Assembly (NCBI GenBank): GCA_012932865.1
Contig: SAXG01000023.1
Coordinates: 1 to 64,000, forward strand
Length of the DNA stretch: 64,000 bases
Source of the DNA: Amylostereum areolatum
Lineage: Eukaryota > Basidiomycota > Agaricomycetes > Russulales > Stereaceae
Direction: 5' to 3'
Below the pieces are notes generated by a model, which did not search any database, was not told the origin of the DNA, and was given only the letters and a program-made list of their open reading frames with translations. A program made the position numbers and the translations under genes. Shown here piece after piece: positions 1 to 13,250 of the stretch (position 1 is its first letter; every line of letters begins with the position of its first letter).

Positions 1-1994
1 GTTTGCCTCAAGTCGGCAAAACACCATGACATTTCGCCTCATGCCCCCCGTCACCCTCTTTCCCGTTCGCCTGCCCCCGAATTACACCCTAATAACACAC
101 TGGGGATATCGGACTACCCTTTCAAAAAGCCGACTGGCGCAAGACTCCTCCCAGCGCCTACCTGCTCGTCTCGTCAGTGTTCGTTAAAGACTCGGCCTCC
201 AGTCCAAGCGCCCTCGCCAACGGCTCATGCAGGTAGCGCCCAGCCTCAAATGCTAACTTTCATCAAGTTTTATGGACGAAGTAGGGAGCAGTGACATTGA
301 ATAGGTGGTGTGGAAGTGGCCTTGGTGCGTGAATCTTGTTTACAGTTGTAACTTGTGTGGGTTCTGACTCCCGGAGAATATCTTCCGCGCATTCAATTAG
401 GCCGTTTCCTACGCAGTTCGTCGATCAACGTCTTCTTAAAGGTTTGTGGAATGCCATGGGAGCTGAAGACTCCGAAAAGACTCTGAGGCCTGAGAGGACG
501 CAGAGATTCTCTTCGGATCCAGCTTTGCAACGATAGAACTGCGACGACCAACTTTCTCGGGCTGCAACGTCTGTGTACAACCCCCAATTCCCACCTCCGT
601 CCGGTCGATGCATCGTAGACGTCGCAGTCAAAAAGGTTTCAGAAAATCTGACATGCAGAGCTAGTAATCAATTGAGGATTCTGTCCTGACGCCCCAAGGT
701 GGACACCTCGCAAAGTCCAACAGGACGTCGTTCGCAAGCTAAAAGGGTGCGTCCCATTCTGTACCTTATACTCCACGATATACTGATGACCTGGGGTTTC
801 ACAGAACACTCTTCCACCGAGTTGATGGTTTCCTCCAAGCTTGACTTGTGACTCCGCGAAAACACAACAATAAGAGGAGTTCAAGCGCTGGGATCGCAGT
901 CTCACGGCGTCTCGTACAGTTTGCCCTGTATGGGCCTTCGCGACGAGGTCGTTATCCGTCCGCCGAAGTCGCGATACTCCGGTCGCCTATCGAGACCAGT
1001 GTCTCGCTCCGTGGTTAGGCTGTGAGTACACATTTGAACATTTTATTGACCTTCATGCTAACATTCGTTCTTTCCGATAGTCGGATTCGCGGCCCGCGCT
1101 GCATTGCTCTACGACGAAAGTCTGAGTTAAAGTACCGTTGAGGGTATGCGGCCAACACGATCTTTCACCCTAATTCCGCAAAACTGAATCTATACGTCTA
1201 TCCTAGCTACAACACCATTCCATTCCTCTTGCCGTCGCTCCCTGAAAACTTCTCGAAGCTCAAAACCACGCATTTGAATGGTGCGTTTTTTCATTGCTCG
1301 AGGCCAAGGATAACCAATCTCAAACGAATGTTTTCTTTTTAGTTTATCAGCCTCTCTATCCCGTCGCACTCGTCGTGCAGGCTTGCCTAACAATTGCAGT
1401 CACAATGCTGCCACCTGGGCTTTTTGAGTTCGTTCTTAAGAATATGCGATACTGTACGGGGCATTCCCTGTTCATACCTGCGCGAGGCATGTTCGTAGTC
1501 GAACTTCGATGGATCCTAACCTACCCGAGTTCGACTATGACTATGCCCCATGTAGGAAGTCGATCCGACCTGTGACTGATGCCGCAACACATGTCCACAG
1601 CGAGGCGTACAGCCAAGCCAGCCTCGCGAGCGAAGATACCACACAATTCGCCGCCGTCATTGCTATCTATGTCTGAAATACAATATGGCTCGTTCGTGCG
1701 ACAACATTCGCAAGGCTCGTGATATAGGCATCCACCAAATGACATCGAGTGAGCGTCGCTCCCGCAATCAAGCTTCTTCGGCTGTTATCAAGTTTCCATC
1801 TTCAATAAGGTTTCAAGGACAGCGCGCAGCATCGATTGTCTATTTCAGAGTGTGGGAGTATGTGGATTTCGAACACGGCCAGATATCCCTCGTCAACGCT
1901 GCCCCTAAAACTGCCCCACTACATCCCTCCGTTTTACCCGCCGCCATTTCATCTCAATATCTACCTCCCTCGACATTTGTCCAGTTTCGATCCT
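1..1994. other. Upstream stretch without a recognisable gene
   Basis: I see no coherent gene here: the open frames are short, overlap on both strands and show no known motif. A 23-base segment at 182-204 recurs identically at 23518-23540, so part of this stretch is a dispersed repeat remnant. The last 200 bases are pyrimidine-rich and precede the start codon at 1995, so they probably hold the promoter and 5' leader of the helicase/AAA+ gene. Confidence 0.5.
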
Positions 1995-4900
1995 ATGGCT
2001 GCGGCGAATGCTCGCCTCGTCAGGCTCGCCAAACGCTTTGATGCTGTCGTCCGGGGCAAGCAAGAAGTCACTCAACCCGATGCCTCACTTTTCCTCCAAG
2101 CAATATGCGCTCAGCCAGACCCGATGGTCTGCGTGGACAAGCTCACATCGAGGAGTTCGGGGTTGGAACAGTTTCAGAAAGCTATGTTCATGGACTTGCG
2201 GCTGGGGGCCCTCAACGGTGACGTGACTCGTGTATTCACCTACCTCCAAGCTCCCGCTTTGCGAGACCTTGGCGGAGGCCAAGTCCTCCTTCGGATTTTA
2301 CAGAAACTTGTATCACCATCCTTCCTTTTCGACGCCTATGCTCAAGCGTTTCGCGATGGATTGCTGGACCAGCATGGCCAGCAAAGTTTCGCATGGCTTC
2401 TACAACAGCTAGTCGTCGTTCCCGGCGATACGGCCAATGTTTGGCGGGAGCTCGCCACAGAGCTCGTCGACAGCATGCTCTCTTCCGTCTTTCATGATGT
2501 GAAGGCATGCGGCCAATCGATCAAGAATATCCTCGACAGGCAAAGTGCAGGAGCGACTGTCGTCGTTCATCCCGATCACGGTCCTGGCGGCCGACACGAC
2601 AACGACTTCGAAAACTTCCGCGAAATTGCGATCCTTCCTACCGCGGACGAGATCAACTCCAAGAAGCCCCCCTACATCCTTGCCGCCGATGTCGTCGACG
2701 AATGCCATGCCAGTGCTGCCGTCATCACACACCTGGACAATCAATTTCGGCTGCTCCGCGAAGATATGCTGTACGAACTGAGGGAGGAGTTGGAGCGCGC
2801 ATCAGGGAAGAAGAAGGGGACTCACCGCGGTCTCAACGTTGAAATCCTCCGCGTCCTGGAGGTGTATGGAGGGGACGAAAAGCGAAGACAAAAGTGGTGC
2901 TTGTGCCTCCAGTGCAAGGACGACTTCTGGTTCTTCAAGAAGGACAAGCCAAGGGATCGCAAGCAGTATCTCTCTGACGAGCGCAAGTTCATCAAGCACC
3001 AGTCTCTGTGTTGTCTTCTCGTCGACGACAAGATCGTTGCGTTCGCTACCATCCAACGCGACGAGGAGCGTCTCGCCCGTAATCCCCCGGTCATCTCTCT
3101 TCAGCTGGAAGGAGAACGAAGCACCCTCCACGCATTGTCCATGCTCAATATATCCCAAAACACGAGAGTTATCCAAGTTGACACTGCAGTATTCTCATAC
3201 GAGCCTGTTCTCAAACAACTGCAAGAAATGGCAGATCGTAACCTACCTCTCGCGTCCGAACTATTTTCGTGGGACGACGATAGCTCGCTTGCCCCCACCT
3301 CCCTTTACTCCCGACTCTCTGATCCGAGCCCTTGAAGATGATCCGTCTCAAGATTGTAGCACCGCTTTTTGGGCTCTCCAAACCGATCGTTCTCGATGAC
3401 GCCCAAGTAGCATCGCTGAAATCCGGGTTAAAGCAGCGATTGTCCCTTATACAAGGACCTCCAGGTTAGCTACTACGTTTTCTTGTTCTTGTCTCCTGAC
3501 GATCACTAACACTTTCGAATGATAGGGACGGGAAAGTCCTTCATCGGGGCACTCATTGCGAAAGCGTTGCATGATTCTTCGGCACAGACAATCCTCGTTT
3601 GTTGTTATACAAACCATGCATTGGATCAATTCCTCGAGGACCTCCTAGATATCGGTATCCCACCCGAACACATGGTCCGCTTGGGCGGAAAGGCGACGAC
3701 ACGGACCGAATCACTGTCGCTCTACAAGCAAACATCATCGTATCGGTTCTCTCAGTCTGACTACACTCAGATTAATGAAATCCGGAACACCGTCACTGTT
3801 CTCTTCACTCGCCTGGAAATGGAGTTCAAGCAGTATGCGCAATTCAGCATGTCTCCGGTGGTACTTCTCGCCCACCTCGAGTTCGAAGACAGGGATTATT
3901 ACATGGCGTTTGAGGTCCCTGTGGACAACAGTAGCGGAATGCAGAAAGTGGGAAAGAAGGGGAAAGCTATCAACGAGTTCTATCTGTTGTCGCGCTGGCT
4001 AGACGGTTGGGACCCCGGTCTGTTCAAGCACGAACCCCGAATGAAGCAAGGTCGTACATCGGAGATCTGGCGCATGGATCCACCGTCTCGGAACGCACAG
4101 GCTCGTCTTTGGAGGTCCGCCGTCCTGAATGAACAGATATCGGAGCTCTACGATGTCGGGCGACGGTACAATGAAGCCCAAGTTACTTTGGAACGCAAAT
4201 TCTCTGAACGGGACAAGGTTGTCCTTCAGAGCAAACGCATTATTGGATGCACGACGACAGCCGCCGCAAAATACACAGAGCATATCCAGGCCGCTGCCCC
4301 TGATATCCTCCTCGTCGAGGAGGCCGGCGAAATCCTCGAGAGTCATGTTCTCACAGCGCTGGCAAAGGAGACGCAGCAAGCAATTCTCATCGGCGATCAC
4401 AAGTAAGGGTGTTGTTTCCTGTCGGCCCACACGCTGCTCTGATAATTTCGTCCTTCATCCAGGCAGTTACGCCCCAAAGTAAACCACTATCTTTTGACAA
4501 CTGAGAAGGGCGAGGGCTATGACCTAAATGTGTCGCTTTTCGAGCGTTTGGTCCTTAAAGGCTACCCTCACGAGACTCTCAAGAAGCAACACAGGATGCG
4601 CCCCGAGATCTCTGCGATGATCCGTCATCTCACCTATCCCGATCTCATTGATGCTGAAAAGACACAAAACCGTCCCGATCTTCTTGGTGTCCGCGACAAT
4701 GTCATTTTTATCTCACATGGCCACCCCGAGGACGAAATGAAGGGCGTTGGGGACGTGCGAGATGGGGGTTCTAAATCTTCGAAAGAGAACACTTACGAAG
4801 TCCAGATGGTGCTCAAGATAGTCAAATACCTCGCTCAGCAAGGGTACGGCACGGAAGATGTCGTCGTGTTGACCCCATACCTTGGGCAGTTACACAAACT

Positions 4901-7900
4901 TCAGCAAGCGTTAAGGAACGATACGGACCCTTACCTCAACGATATGGACATGCATGACTTGGTACGAGCCGGCCTCTTACCCCCTACAGCGGCACAGCCC
5001 AAGAGGCGTCTTCGGTTGGCCACCATAGGTACGTCGGCTCCCCAACTGTCTGTACGTTCGCGGTTGACCTTCTTCTTAGACAACTATCAAGGAGAAGAAA
5101 GCGATATCGTACTCATCTCCTTGACACGTAGTAATGCAGCCAACGACATTGGGTTCATGTTTTCGCCAGAGCGTCTCAATGTCCTTCTTTCTCGTGCACG
5201 CAATGCTTGTATCATGATTGGGAACGCGCAGACCTTCCGTGGGTCGAAAAAGGGCGGTCCCCTCTGGAGTGACCTCACCGATTTCCTAATTCACCACGGT
5301 CACTTCTACGAGGGCTTCCCCGTGCGTTGCGAGCGCCACCCAGATCGCATTGGGCTTCTCAAGGAGCCTCATGAATTCGACGAGCATTGTCCAGACGGTG
5401 GATGTAACGAGCCATGGTGAGCCAACTTTCTGTCTGTCTTTCGTCTGTTGGTCTCATGTATTCGTCCAGCGGAACGATATTGAACTGCGGCGTCCACAAA
5501 TGCCCTTCCAAATGTCACTCGCTCTCAGACCATTCCAAGCTTCCCTGTCCATTCATCTTCGAGACTTTTTGCCCTCAAGGTCACAAACGCAAGTACCAAT
5601 GTTGCAACGGCCCTCCTCTCCTCTGTGACAAATGTGAGAAGGAGCGGAAGAAGCAGGAGAAGCAACAACAACAGGCATATGATCTTCAAGTAAAACGTGA
5701 ACGCGAGCAGCAAGAACACGAGCGGGAGATTGCACGACTGGATCAGGAAATGGCAGCGGAACTTCTGTTGCAACAGGATGCCGCCCTTGCCAAAGAGCGT
5801 GCTGATGCTATTCGTCAGAAGAAAGAAGATTTGGAAGCCGCGAGAACTCGCACTTTGCAGAAACGTAAACAGGCTATTATGGCCGCGAAGAAATCGAGCT
5901 CAACTAAGGATCCACCTACGGCCTCCCAGTCAGCGGCGCCTCCAACTCAACAGCCAGCGTCCACGCCTCCATCCCCGTCCCAGAGCTCCTCAGGGCGGTC
6001 TTCTCCACAAAACCCCCAACCGTCTACTTCACCCGCGGCCGACCCAACCCAGGCAGCTCCATCTCCATCGCCACCCTCGCCAAAGCCAAGGCCATCTGCC
6101 CCGAAGTCGACGAGTCCTAGTGCTCTTGCGCAGCCCCTACCCGACTCACCATCTAAGTTGGAATGGGAACGCAAGAAGAACATGGAAGGCTCAACCAATA
6201 AGCACATCGATGCTATCATGGAGATGACGGGGCTGGAGGCTGTCAAGAAGCAAGTTTTGGCCATCATGGCTCGCATCGAAGTGACTAAACGGCAGGATGC
6301 GTCCATGAAAGACGAACGTTTCAACATCGTTCTTCTCGGCAACCCTGGGACAGGTTAGGCTCGATTTCTGCTAAATCTTCCTGGTACAAATAAGCTTACG
6401 ATTGCCGTCGAATAGGGAAAACAACAATAGCTCGGCATTACGCGAAATTCTTGTCTTCCTTGGACATAATATCGGGCGACGCTTTCGAGGAGACGACAGG
6501 CTCTCGAATGGGAAACGATGGTATTCCTGGCGCCGAAAAACTCATCGAAAAGGTTACGAAGGCCGGAGGTGGCGCAATATTTGTCGACGAGGCCTACCAA
6601 CTTGCTAGCGAGAAGAACATCGGTGGCAGTCAAGTCCTGGACTTCCTCCTTGCGGAGATGGAGAACAATGTTGGCAAGATCGTTTTTATCCTCGCGGGAT
6701 ATAACAAACAGATGGAGAAATTCTTCGAGCACAACCCAGGTCTCACTAGCAGGGTGCCTCACCGCCTCCAGTTCGAAGATTATAGCGATCAGGAACTTCT
6801 CCACATGTTCGACAGGCTGATCTTCAAGAAATACTCGGGCCGCATGCAAGTCGACGACGGCGTCAAGGGTCTGTATAGTCGGGTCGCCATTCGGCGCCTG
6901 GGCAGAGCTCGAGGCAAAGAGGGCTTTGGGAATGCGAGGGCGCTGCAGAACATGTTCTCGAGGATCGCCGATCGCCAGGCAGTTCGCATCGCGGAGGCTC
7001 GCAAGAAAGGCCGACGACCAGACGACATGCTCTTCGTCAAGGAAGATGTAATTGGTCCAGAACCGTCCAAGGCAGCATTCGACAGTCCTGCGTGGAAGAA
7101 ACTTCAAGGGATGGTTGGCTTGGGTTCCGTCAAAAATTCAATCAAAACCCTCTTTGATGTCATCACGGAGAACTATCAGCGTGAGCTGGACGAGAAGGAG
7201 CCCATTCAGATGTCCCTCAACCGCGTTTTCCTTGGTAATCCTGGAACTGGCAAGACGACTGTAGCAAAGCTTTACGGAGAGGCGTTGAAGGACATGAGTT
7301 TGTTAAGCAATGGAGAAGGTGCGTTTCTTTGGTCTCCGTACCATCCCTGGTGTTGATGTTTCACCTTTCAGTTGTCGTAAAGAACCCCTCTGATTTCATG
7401 GGTCAGTATATTGGACATTCTGAGGCCAACACGAAGGCCATCTTGGCAAGTACTGTCGGCAAAGTCCTGGTCATTGACGAGGTACGGACCAAGTCACCAA
7501 GCTTCGACCCAAACTCATAGTTGTTTCAGGCCTATATGCTTTACGGAGGAGGATCGCAAACGGGCGGTCAGGGCGACACATTCAAAACAGCAGTCGTTGA
7601 CACCATCGTGGCGGAAATCCAAAGTGTTCCTGGAGAAGACCGTTGCGTACTGTTGCTTGGCTATGAAGGTCCAATGCGTGAAATGTTCCAAGTGAGCAAA
7701 CCATCTCGTCTTCAAAGGTGTTTATATGGACTGATCGATTGCTCAGAACGTGAACCCAGGCCTCTCTCGTCGGTTTGCCATCGAAGACGCATTCCGTTTT
7801 GAAGATTATACCGACGACGAGCTCCTTCAGATCCTTGAGTTGAAGCTATCGCAACAGAACCTCGACGCGACGCCTAATGCGAAGGCTGTCGCAATCGACA

Positions 7901-9668
7901 TTCTTGGCCGATCCCGCAACCGTCCTAACTTTGGGAATGGTGGAGAAGTCGAGAACTTGCTAGGCAAAGCCAAGACACACCATCGTTCGCGACAAGCATC
8001 GATCCCGCCCGCCCAACGATCTCACGACGTTATCTTTGAGGCGGTAGATTTCGACCCCAACTTTGATCGCGCTGCACACTCCGATGCGAACCTCAAGCAA
8101 CTCTTTGCGGACGTTGTGGGCTGTGAGGAGGTTGTGAAAAAGTTGGAAGGCTACCAGAACATTGCACGCGTCATGCAGGCTCGGGGGAAAGAGCCGCGCG
8201 AGGCTCGCCACCTCATCCCTACAAACTTTGTTTTCAAGGGACCTCCCGGTACGCTTTTCTCGTCTCTTATCTTGGGAAACGGCACTCATTCATTAAATAT
8301 AAAGGTACCGGAAAAACGACTACAGCACGGAAGATGGGTCAGGTTTACTACGACATGGGGTTCCTTTCCTCCGTAGATGTCATCGAGTGCTCGGCCTCCG
8401 ATCTCGTTGGTCAATACGTAGGACAAACTGGTCCCAAGACGAAGAAGCTTTTCGAGAAGGCTCTGGGCAAGGTTCTTTTCGTGGACGAAGCTTATCGTCT
8501 CAGTCAAGGCCATTTTGCGAAGGAGGCTATGGACGAGCTGGTCGGAATTCTCACGCAGGACGAGTTCAGAGGCAAGCTCATCGTCATCCTCGCGGGATAC
8601 GACCGCGAGATGAATGAACTCATGGCCGTCAACACTGGCCTGTCCAGCCGTTTTCCGGAGGAGATCCTCTTCAAGAACCTATCCCCAGAACGGTGCATCG
8701 ACATTCTCAAGAAGCAGCTAGAGAAGGAAGACATCGCCTCCCCTGAACTTGAGCAAGCGTCGTCGCAGGCGTACCGAGATATCCTCAGACTGGTCACATC
8801 CCTTTCGGGTCTCGATTCATGGGGCAACGCTCGGGACATGATCACGCTCTCCGGCCAAATGATCAGGAAAGTTATGGACAAAATCAGCCTCACCGACGCG
8901 AAGGACGCGAAGTTGGTTCTTCATGGTCAAGATGCCGTCAACTGCGTCGACGCGATGCTAAACGAGCGGCGCGAGCGTCTGATAAACCTCCCTGGACAGC
9001 GATTCCACAAACCAGCGTACAACCTTCCGACGCAGGATGCAGCACCAACCCCTGCACCTCCGCCTGCCGCCGCCGCCGCCAGCACCGCCTCCTCCAAGAA
9101 ACAGGAGTCTGCACCGCCGCCTGAAGAGTCGAAACCCGACGACGAAGATTCCTCTGACTCAGAATCGAGCTCTGACTCCGAGAGGGCAAGCCCACAGGCC
9201 TCTTCCTCTTCTGGGACGCAGCGCGACCCAGGAGTGTCCGACGCCATCTGGGAACAACTCCAAAAAGCCAGGCGCGCCGCCGACGAAGCCGCCCGTCGTC
9301 AGAAGGAAGAGAGGGAGGCCATGGAGAAGGCCCTTCGGGAAACTCAAGAGCGCGTCAAAAAAGAGGCCGCGCGAGCTCAGGCTCTTGCTCGACAAGCTAA
9401 GTTGGCTGCCGACGCGGAGGTGAAGCGCCAACTCAAAGCGCAGATGGAGCGGGAGCGCGCAGCCAGGGCGGAGCAGGAGAGAATACGACGAGAGCTCGAG
9501 GCGAGGCGGAAACGTGAGGAAGAGGCGAGACGTCGGGAGGCCCAGGCTCAGCAGAAGCTGAGGCAGATGGGAGTTTGTCCCGTGGGGTACCAGTGGATCA
9601 AGCAAGGATTTGGCTATAGATGCGCCGGGGGATCCCATTATGTCTCGGACGCCCAACTTGGGCTGTAG
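1995..9668 (+). CDS. UPF1-like SF1 helicase fused to three CbxX-type AAA+ ATPase domains
   Basis: A protein of about 2390 residues. The chosen start ATG (1995) opens MAAANARLV; the frame runs on upstream but is low-complexity. Introns that restore conserved sequence: 3465-3525, 4403-4462, 5029-5079, 5417-5469, 6354-6415, 7319-7371, 7482-7529, 7692-7746 and 8249-8304. Helicase motifs in order: GPPGTGKS (residue about 490), LLVEEAGE, LIGDHKQLRP, QHRMRPEIS, DNYQGEESD and LSRARN. A Cys/His-rich segment like the NFX1/ZNFX1 tail follows (CNEPCSG, CPSKCHS), then a coiled coil and a Pro/Ser linker. Three AAA+ modules come next: Walker A GNPGTGKTT, GNPGTGKTT and GPPGTGKTT at about 1378, 1653 and 1937, paired with VDEAYQL, IDEAYML and VDEAYRL. 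The C-terminus is a charged coiled coil plus a Cys-containing tail (CPVGYQW). The architecture suggests an RNA or RNP remodelling ATPase; the substrate is unknown. Between 3285 and 3358 the frame must slip twice by +1, or a 120-base intron (3239-3358) removes a conserved-looking segment. Confidence 0.85.
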
Positions 9669-10059
9669 ATAACAGGTATCGCTGTTTTTGAACCTTGTCG
9701 ACGTCGTTTACGTCCGTTGCTACTCCTGTTGTCGAGTACCTATACGCTGTCGTGTTTTCTGTCCCGCAATTTGTCGATTGACTACGTAAAGCACCACCCG
9801 TGTACTTACCACCACCGTTCGCGCCGTGTAGAATACAACTCTAAATAGCATTGTCTCCTAGTTACACCATGTATAAATACACAAATCGTACAATCCGCTC
9901 CAGAATACGTCAGAGCATCCACTGGCACAATACAACACAACTACGGCAGAAAGACGTGACAAAAGAGCATCCGATAGGTGGTGAGGCGAGGGATATGCAA
10001 TACAGTAGTAATAAGCGACTTACTCTCCCGAAGCGCACCCGAAAGCGCCCCGGGGCTGG
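9669..10059. other. Convergent 3' intergenic region
   Basis: This spacer lies between the stop of the helicase/AAA+ gene (+) and the stop of the first RING gene (-). It is less GC-rich than its flanks and should contain both 3' UTRs. No open frame or repeat in it looks real. Confidence 0.5.
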
Positions 10060-12533
10060 TCAGTGTACAGATTGCACAGACGACTGTGCAGACGAGGACG
10101 AGGGAGGGCCTCTGTAAGGCCACGCAGGAGGTGCGACCGGAGGAGGTGGGACCGGTGCCGGCGCATGCGGGAATCCAGGCGCACGACCTTGAACGCCTGC
10201 AGTTGAACCGGCGCGGGAACGCCCCTGTCGTTGATGGTGCATACTGGAGTGTGACGACCGACGCTCGTCGGTCGAGGAGTTGGAGCCGTAGGGCTGGGCG
10301 TAGAGAGGTCCGGGGTAAGGTGTGGAACGTGCGCTGGAGTTGCTGCGGGAGAAGGAGGGGACGATATCGATCATGGCTGGTCGACTCTGCAAGAAACGCG
10401 CGTCAACGAGTGTGGTGGTAGCGTGAAAGCGGCGAGGGAGACTTACCCCAGGGAGACTTGCCCCAGGAGCGGGTCCAGGAGCGGGTTCACGGGGAGGGGG
10501 TTCACGGGGAGCAGAAGGACCTGCGGTCGGTTGAGGCGGTTCGGCAGGCTGGGGTCCAGGAAGACCTCGAAGAGTGTTCATGAAACCGTTTGAGGCGCCG
10601 TGGCGTTGAGAATCGACGCTGTGGTTGGTGCTGTTACCGTCGGTGTCCCAATCGAGGGAGGGGTTGAGCGCGGAAACCACCGACGCCTGCGAGGTGCGCG
10701 CGTTGGCGTTGCTTTGGGGTGGCACAGGATACGGACCGTACGGCGGAATGGGGGTCGGGGCGGCGACGTCCACGGAGGGCCGTCGGTGAGATGGCCCGTG
10801 GTCGTAGGGCGGGTGGACGGGCGGAGGGGGGATCCGTGACCTCGTAGGGGGTGCGGTCTGCTCCTGCGGTCCTAGGCTCTCGCGCCGACTGCGACTTTCG
10901 GTGCTGGTTCGAGGACGAGAGGAGCTCTCCGACGCGGGTCTTGCACCAGAAGGAGCTGGCACCATGCTGACGCTTGTCGACGCACTCCCGACTCCGGGGT
11001 CAGGGACGACTCTCGAAGGTCCCGCCTCCGCGTTTGCTTCGCCTTGGTACGACATGCTTCGCTCGACGGATTGGCCGGGGAGGGGGGTCCTCAGCACCGG
11101 CGAGGACCGTCCCGACACGGAATCGATGCCCAGGGCATTGCCCGGCATGATCGCGTCCCCGCGTTGGCGCGTGGCCTCCTCCCTCTCTATCCGCTTCAGT
11201 TGCGCCAGCTCTCGGAACCGCTCTCTCCGCTCCTGGCGGCTTTCGACGGGCCTCGGCTCGTCGCGTCCGGGATCGCGCTCTCGGGGGCGAGGGTCCGCCG
11301 CGGGCGTGGATTGCGCGAGGTTCTGCGGTGGTTCGAATTGGGTGGGTATCACGCGGTCGTGGTAGGGTGCGCCTGGGACGTAATACATGCCGGGCTGTTT
11401 CTAAACAAGCACGTGGATGGATCAGGCCGAGCGTCCAAGGGGAGGGGGGGATAAAAACGAGGAACGCACCGTGGCTTCTGGGGGAAAGCTCAACTGGGGT
11501 TGATGTGGGTGGACGGTGGATCGCTCGTAAGCAGCTCGCGAGCCAGCTGCGTAATCGTAATTCTGATAAAAGCGGTTGTGGTTGACCGGTCGGGGTGGCG
11601 CAGGGAGTGGGTTGGAGGAGGTGGCGTTCATGGCGGACGCGGACTGCGTGGCGCGTATTTGCGGGGCTGAGTGGGTCGAATTGGGGAACTCGTTGTTCCA
11701 GAAGTTGAGTTCGCTTTGGGTCTTCGTGAGCTGATCAGAGGTATCAGTGAGGATGGGCCACTCGGGAAGAGAGCGGCGTACACGAGATACCTTCCTGTAG
11801 ATAGGTCAGAAGGGGAGAGAGATGAGACGGCGAGGGACGGGGGACGTACTCTGTTAGCTCCTCATTTTCTTGGAGGAGGGTTTCCTCGATCGCCTGCCAA
11901 CGCTCCTCGCAATCCTCCAATTCCCGTGTTCGCCGTGCCAACCTCATCTCGAGCTCAGCCACGCGCCGTCTGTCAACCGAGTTCTTCTGGCCGGCTTCCA
12001 TGGTCCTACGTATATAAGACAGAAAGTTTTCGATGTGGGAACACTGTTGTGTGCGAGTCAGTCCGCGGGCCATAGGGACGGGGAAAAAAGGAGCGCTCAC
12101 GTATGAGGAATCAGGATGATGCACGATCCACGCCTGCGCTTCCATGATGGCGCGCGAAATTTCTCGACTGGGGGCGCGGTCCTTGCACGCGAGCGTCAGC
12201 TGGATGAGTTGCTCGGACGCGTTGATCTTGTCCTCGCCCTCGCCACCGATGATGGGTCCGACGTGGAGCTTCTTTATGCGCTCCCTCGAGAATGGATGTC
12301 GACATAGCGGGCAAATGGAGGGGGTTAAATTGAGGAGGCAGCTGGACCGTGGGGATTACTAAGTCGCTGCGACGAAGATCGGAGAGAAAGACGACGTACC
12401 CCAGGCAGAAAATGTGGCCACAGCCGAGCGCGTGAGGCTTCAGAGCATCAGCTACTGGCCGTGAGAGATCGTCCGTCCACGAGAAAGACTCGAGACAGAC
12501 GTCGCACGTCGACTCCGGGCTTGCGTACAACAT
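10060..12533 (-). CDS. RING-finger/coiled-coil protein, family member 1
   Basis: Predicted 685 residues. Start ATG 12533-12531, stop at 10060. Exons on the minus strand: 12533-12400, 12341-12101, 11986-11850, micro-exon 11794-11791, 11730-11470, 11400-10447 and 10386-10060. All phases agree. A C3HC4 RING opens the protein: CDVC at residues 10-13, CGHIFC, and after the first intron CPLC followed by RERIKKLH. A coiled coil rich in Arg/Glu follows (VAELEMRLARRT). The rest, over 400 residues, is Pro/Ser/Arg-rich and probably disordered. RING domains usually make E3 ubiquitin ligases; that activity is inferred. The last intron (10387-10446, gtaagt to gcag) is 60 bases without a stop, so retention would add 20 residues in frame. 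It is divergent from member 2 across a 717-bp shared promoter. Confidence 0.8.
11791..11794 (-). other. Predicted 4-nt micro-exon (RING member 1)
   Basis: Minus-strand sequence ctacag|gaag|gtatct. The upstream exon ends in phase 2 (codon GA_, donor gtacgt) and the downstream exon begins in phase 0 after gatcag. Adding the four bases gives Glu-Lys and restores the frame. Flanking introns are 55 and 60 bases. Confidence 0.7.
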
Positions 12534-13250
12534 CGCCCTTGACCCTTTTCGATGCCGCCTTTATACAAAAAAAGCTGTAGTGAGAACAAATCGTTTAGGC
12601 GGGCATGACGAGGGGGAGGACAGAAGAGGCGAGTGGGTGAATTTTAAGAACTGCAAGGGCGGCCTGCCAGTGGACGGTGTTTCCGGAAAAGCACCGCTCT
12701 GCAATGAGGCTGAAGAAGCGGATCTAATCTAATCACAAAGTCTCTGCCCATCGCGGATCTCCGACGGTCACTCAGTGAGCAAAGTCCTGAGCAGTGGTCC
12801 TCGGCCTCCCCCCGGTCGACGACGACGAGCAGGGATCGTGGTGAGAAAAGAGCGCAGGCAATGGAGGAAGCAGGCTCGGTACTAATTCAATTTCTTTTCT
12901 GAATTGTTGCATTCAACTCTTCTTATCTGGGTTACGTAACAGCGCTAAGATATTTTTAAACATATTTTCCGCCTCGGTTCAAAGTCAAGGCTCCTCCTCC
13001 TTGGTGACCTTCTTGACCACCGCAAACTCAATCATCTCTGGCCGTCCCCTCTCCTTCTGCATCCTCCGCACCGCCTCTGCCCGAGATGCCAGGCGACATG
13101 CTGACCCCGATTCGCCAGATCGCCGATAAGATTAATGCTTCCACTAGCCTCGTGTTTAAATAAAGAGCTGCTTTCCGGGCGCTACCCTATCCCACTTTCT
13201 CCCCCTCGCCCAAGACGGTCTGTGGCGTCGCGTCCTCTGCTCCCTCAAGT
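12534..13250. promoter_or_regulatory. Bidirectional promoter region between RING members 1 and 2
   Basis: The two start codons face away from each other across 717 bp. On the minus side a TATAAA-like box lies at 12559-12565, only about 26 bases before the ATG. On the plus side a tttaaataaa stretch near 13153 lies about 95 bases upstream of the start. No open frame in the gap looks real. Confidence 0.5.
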
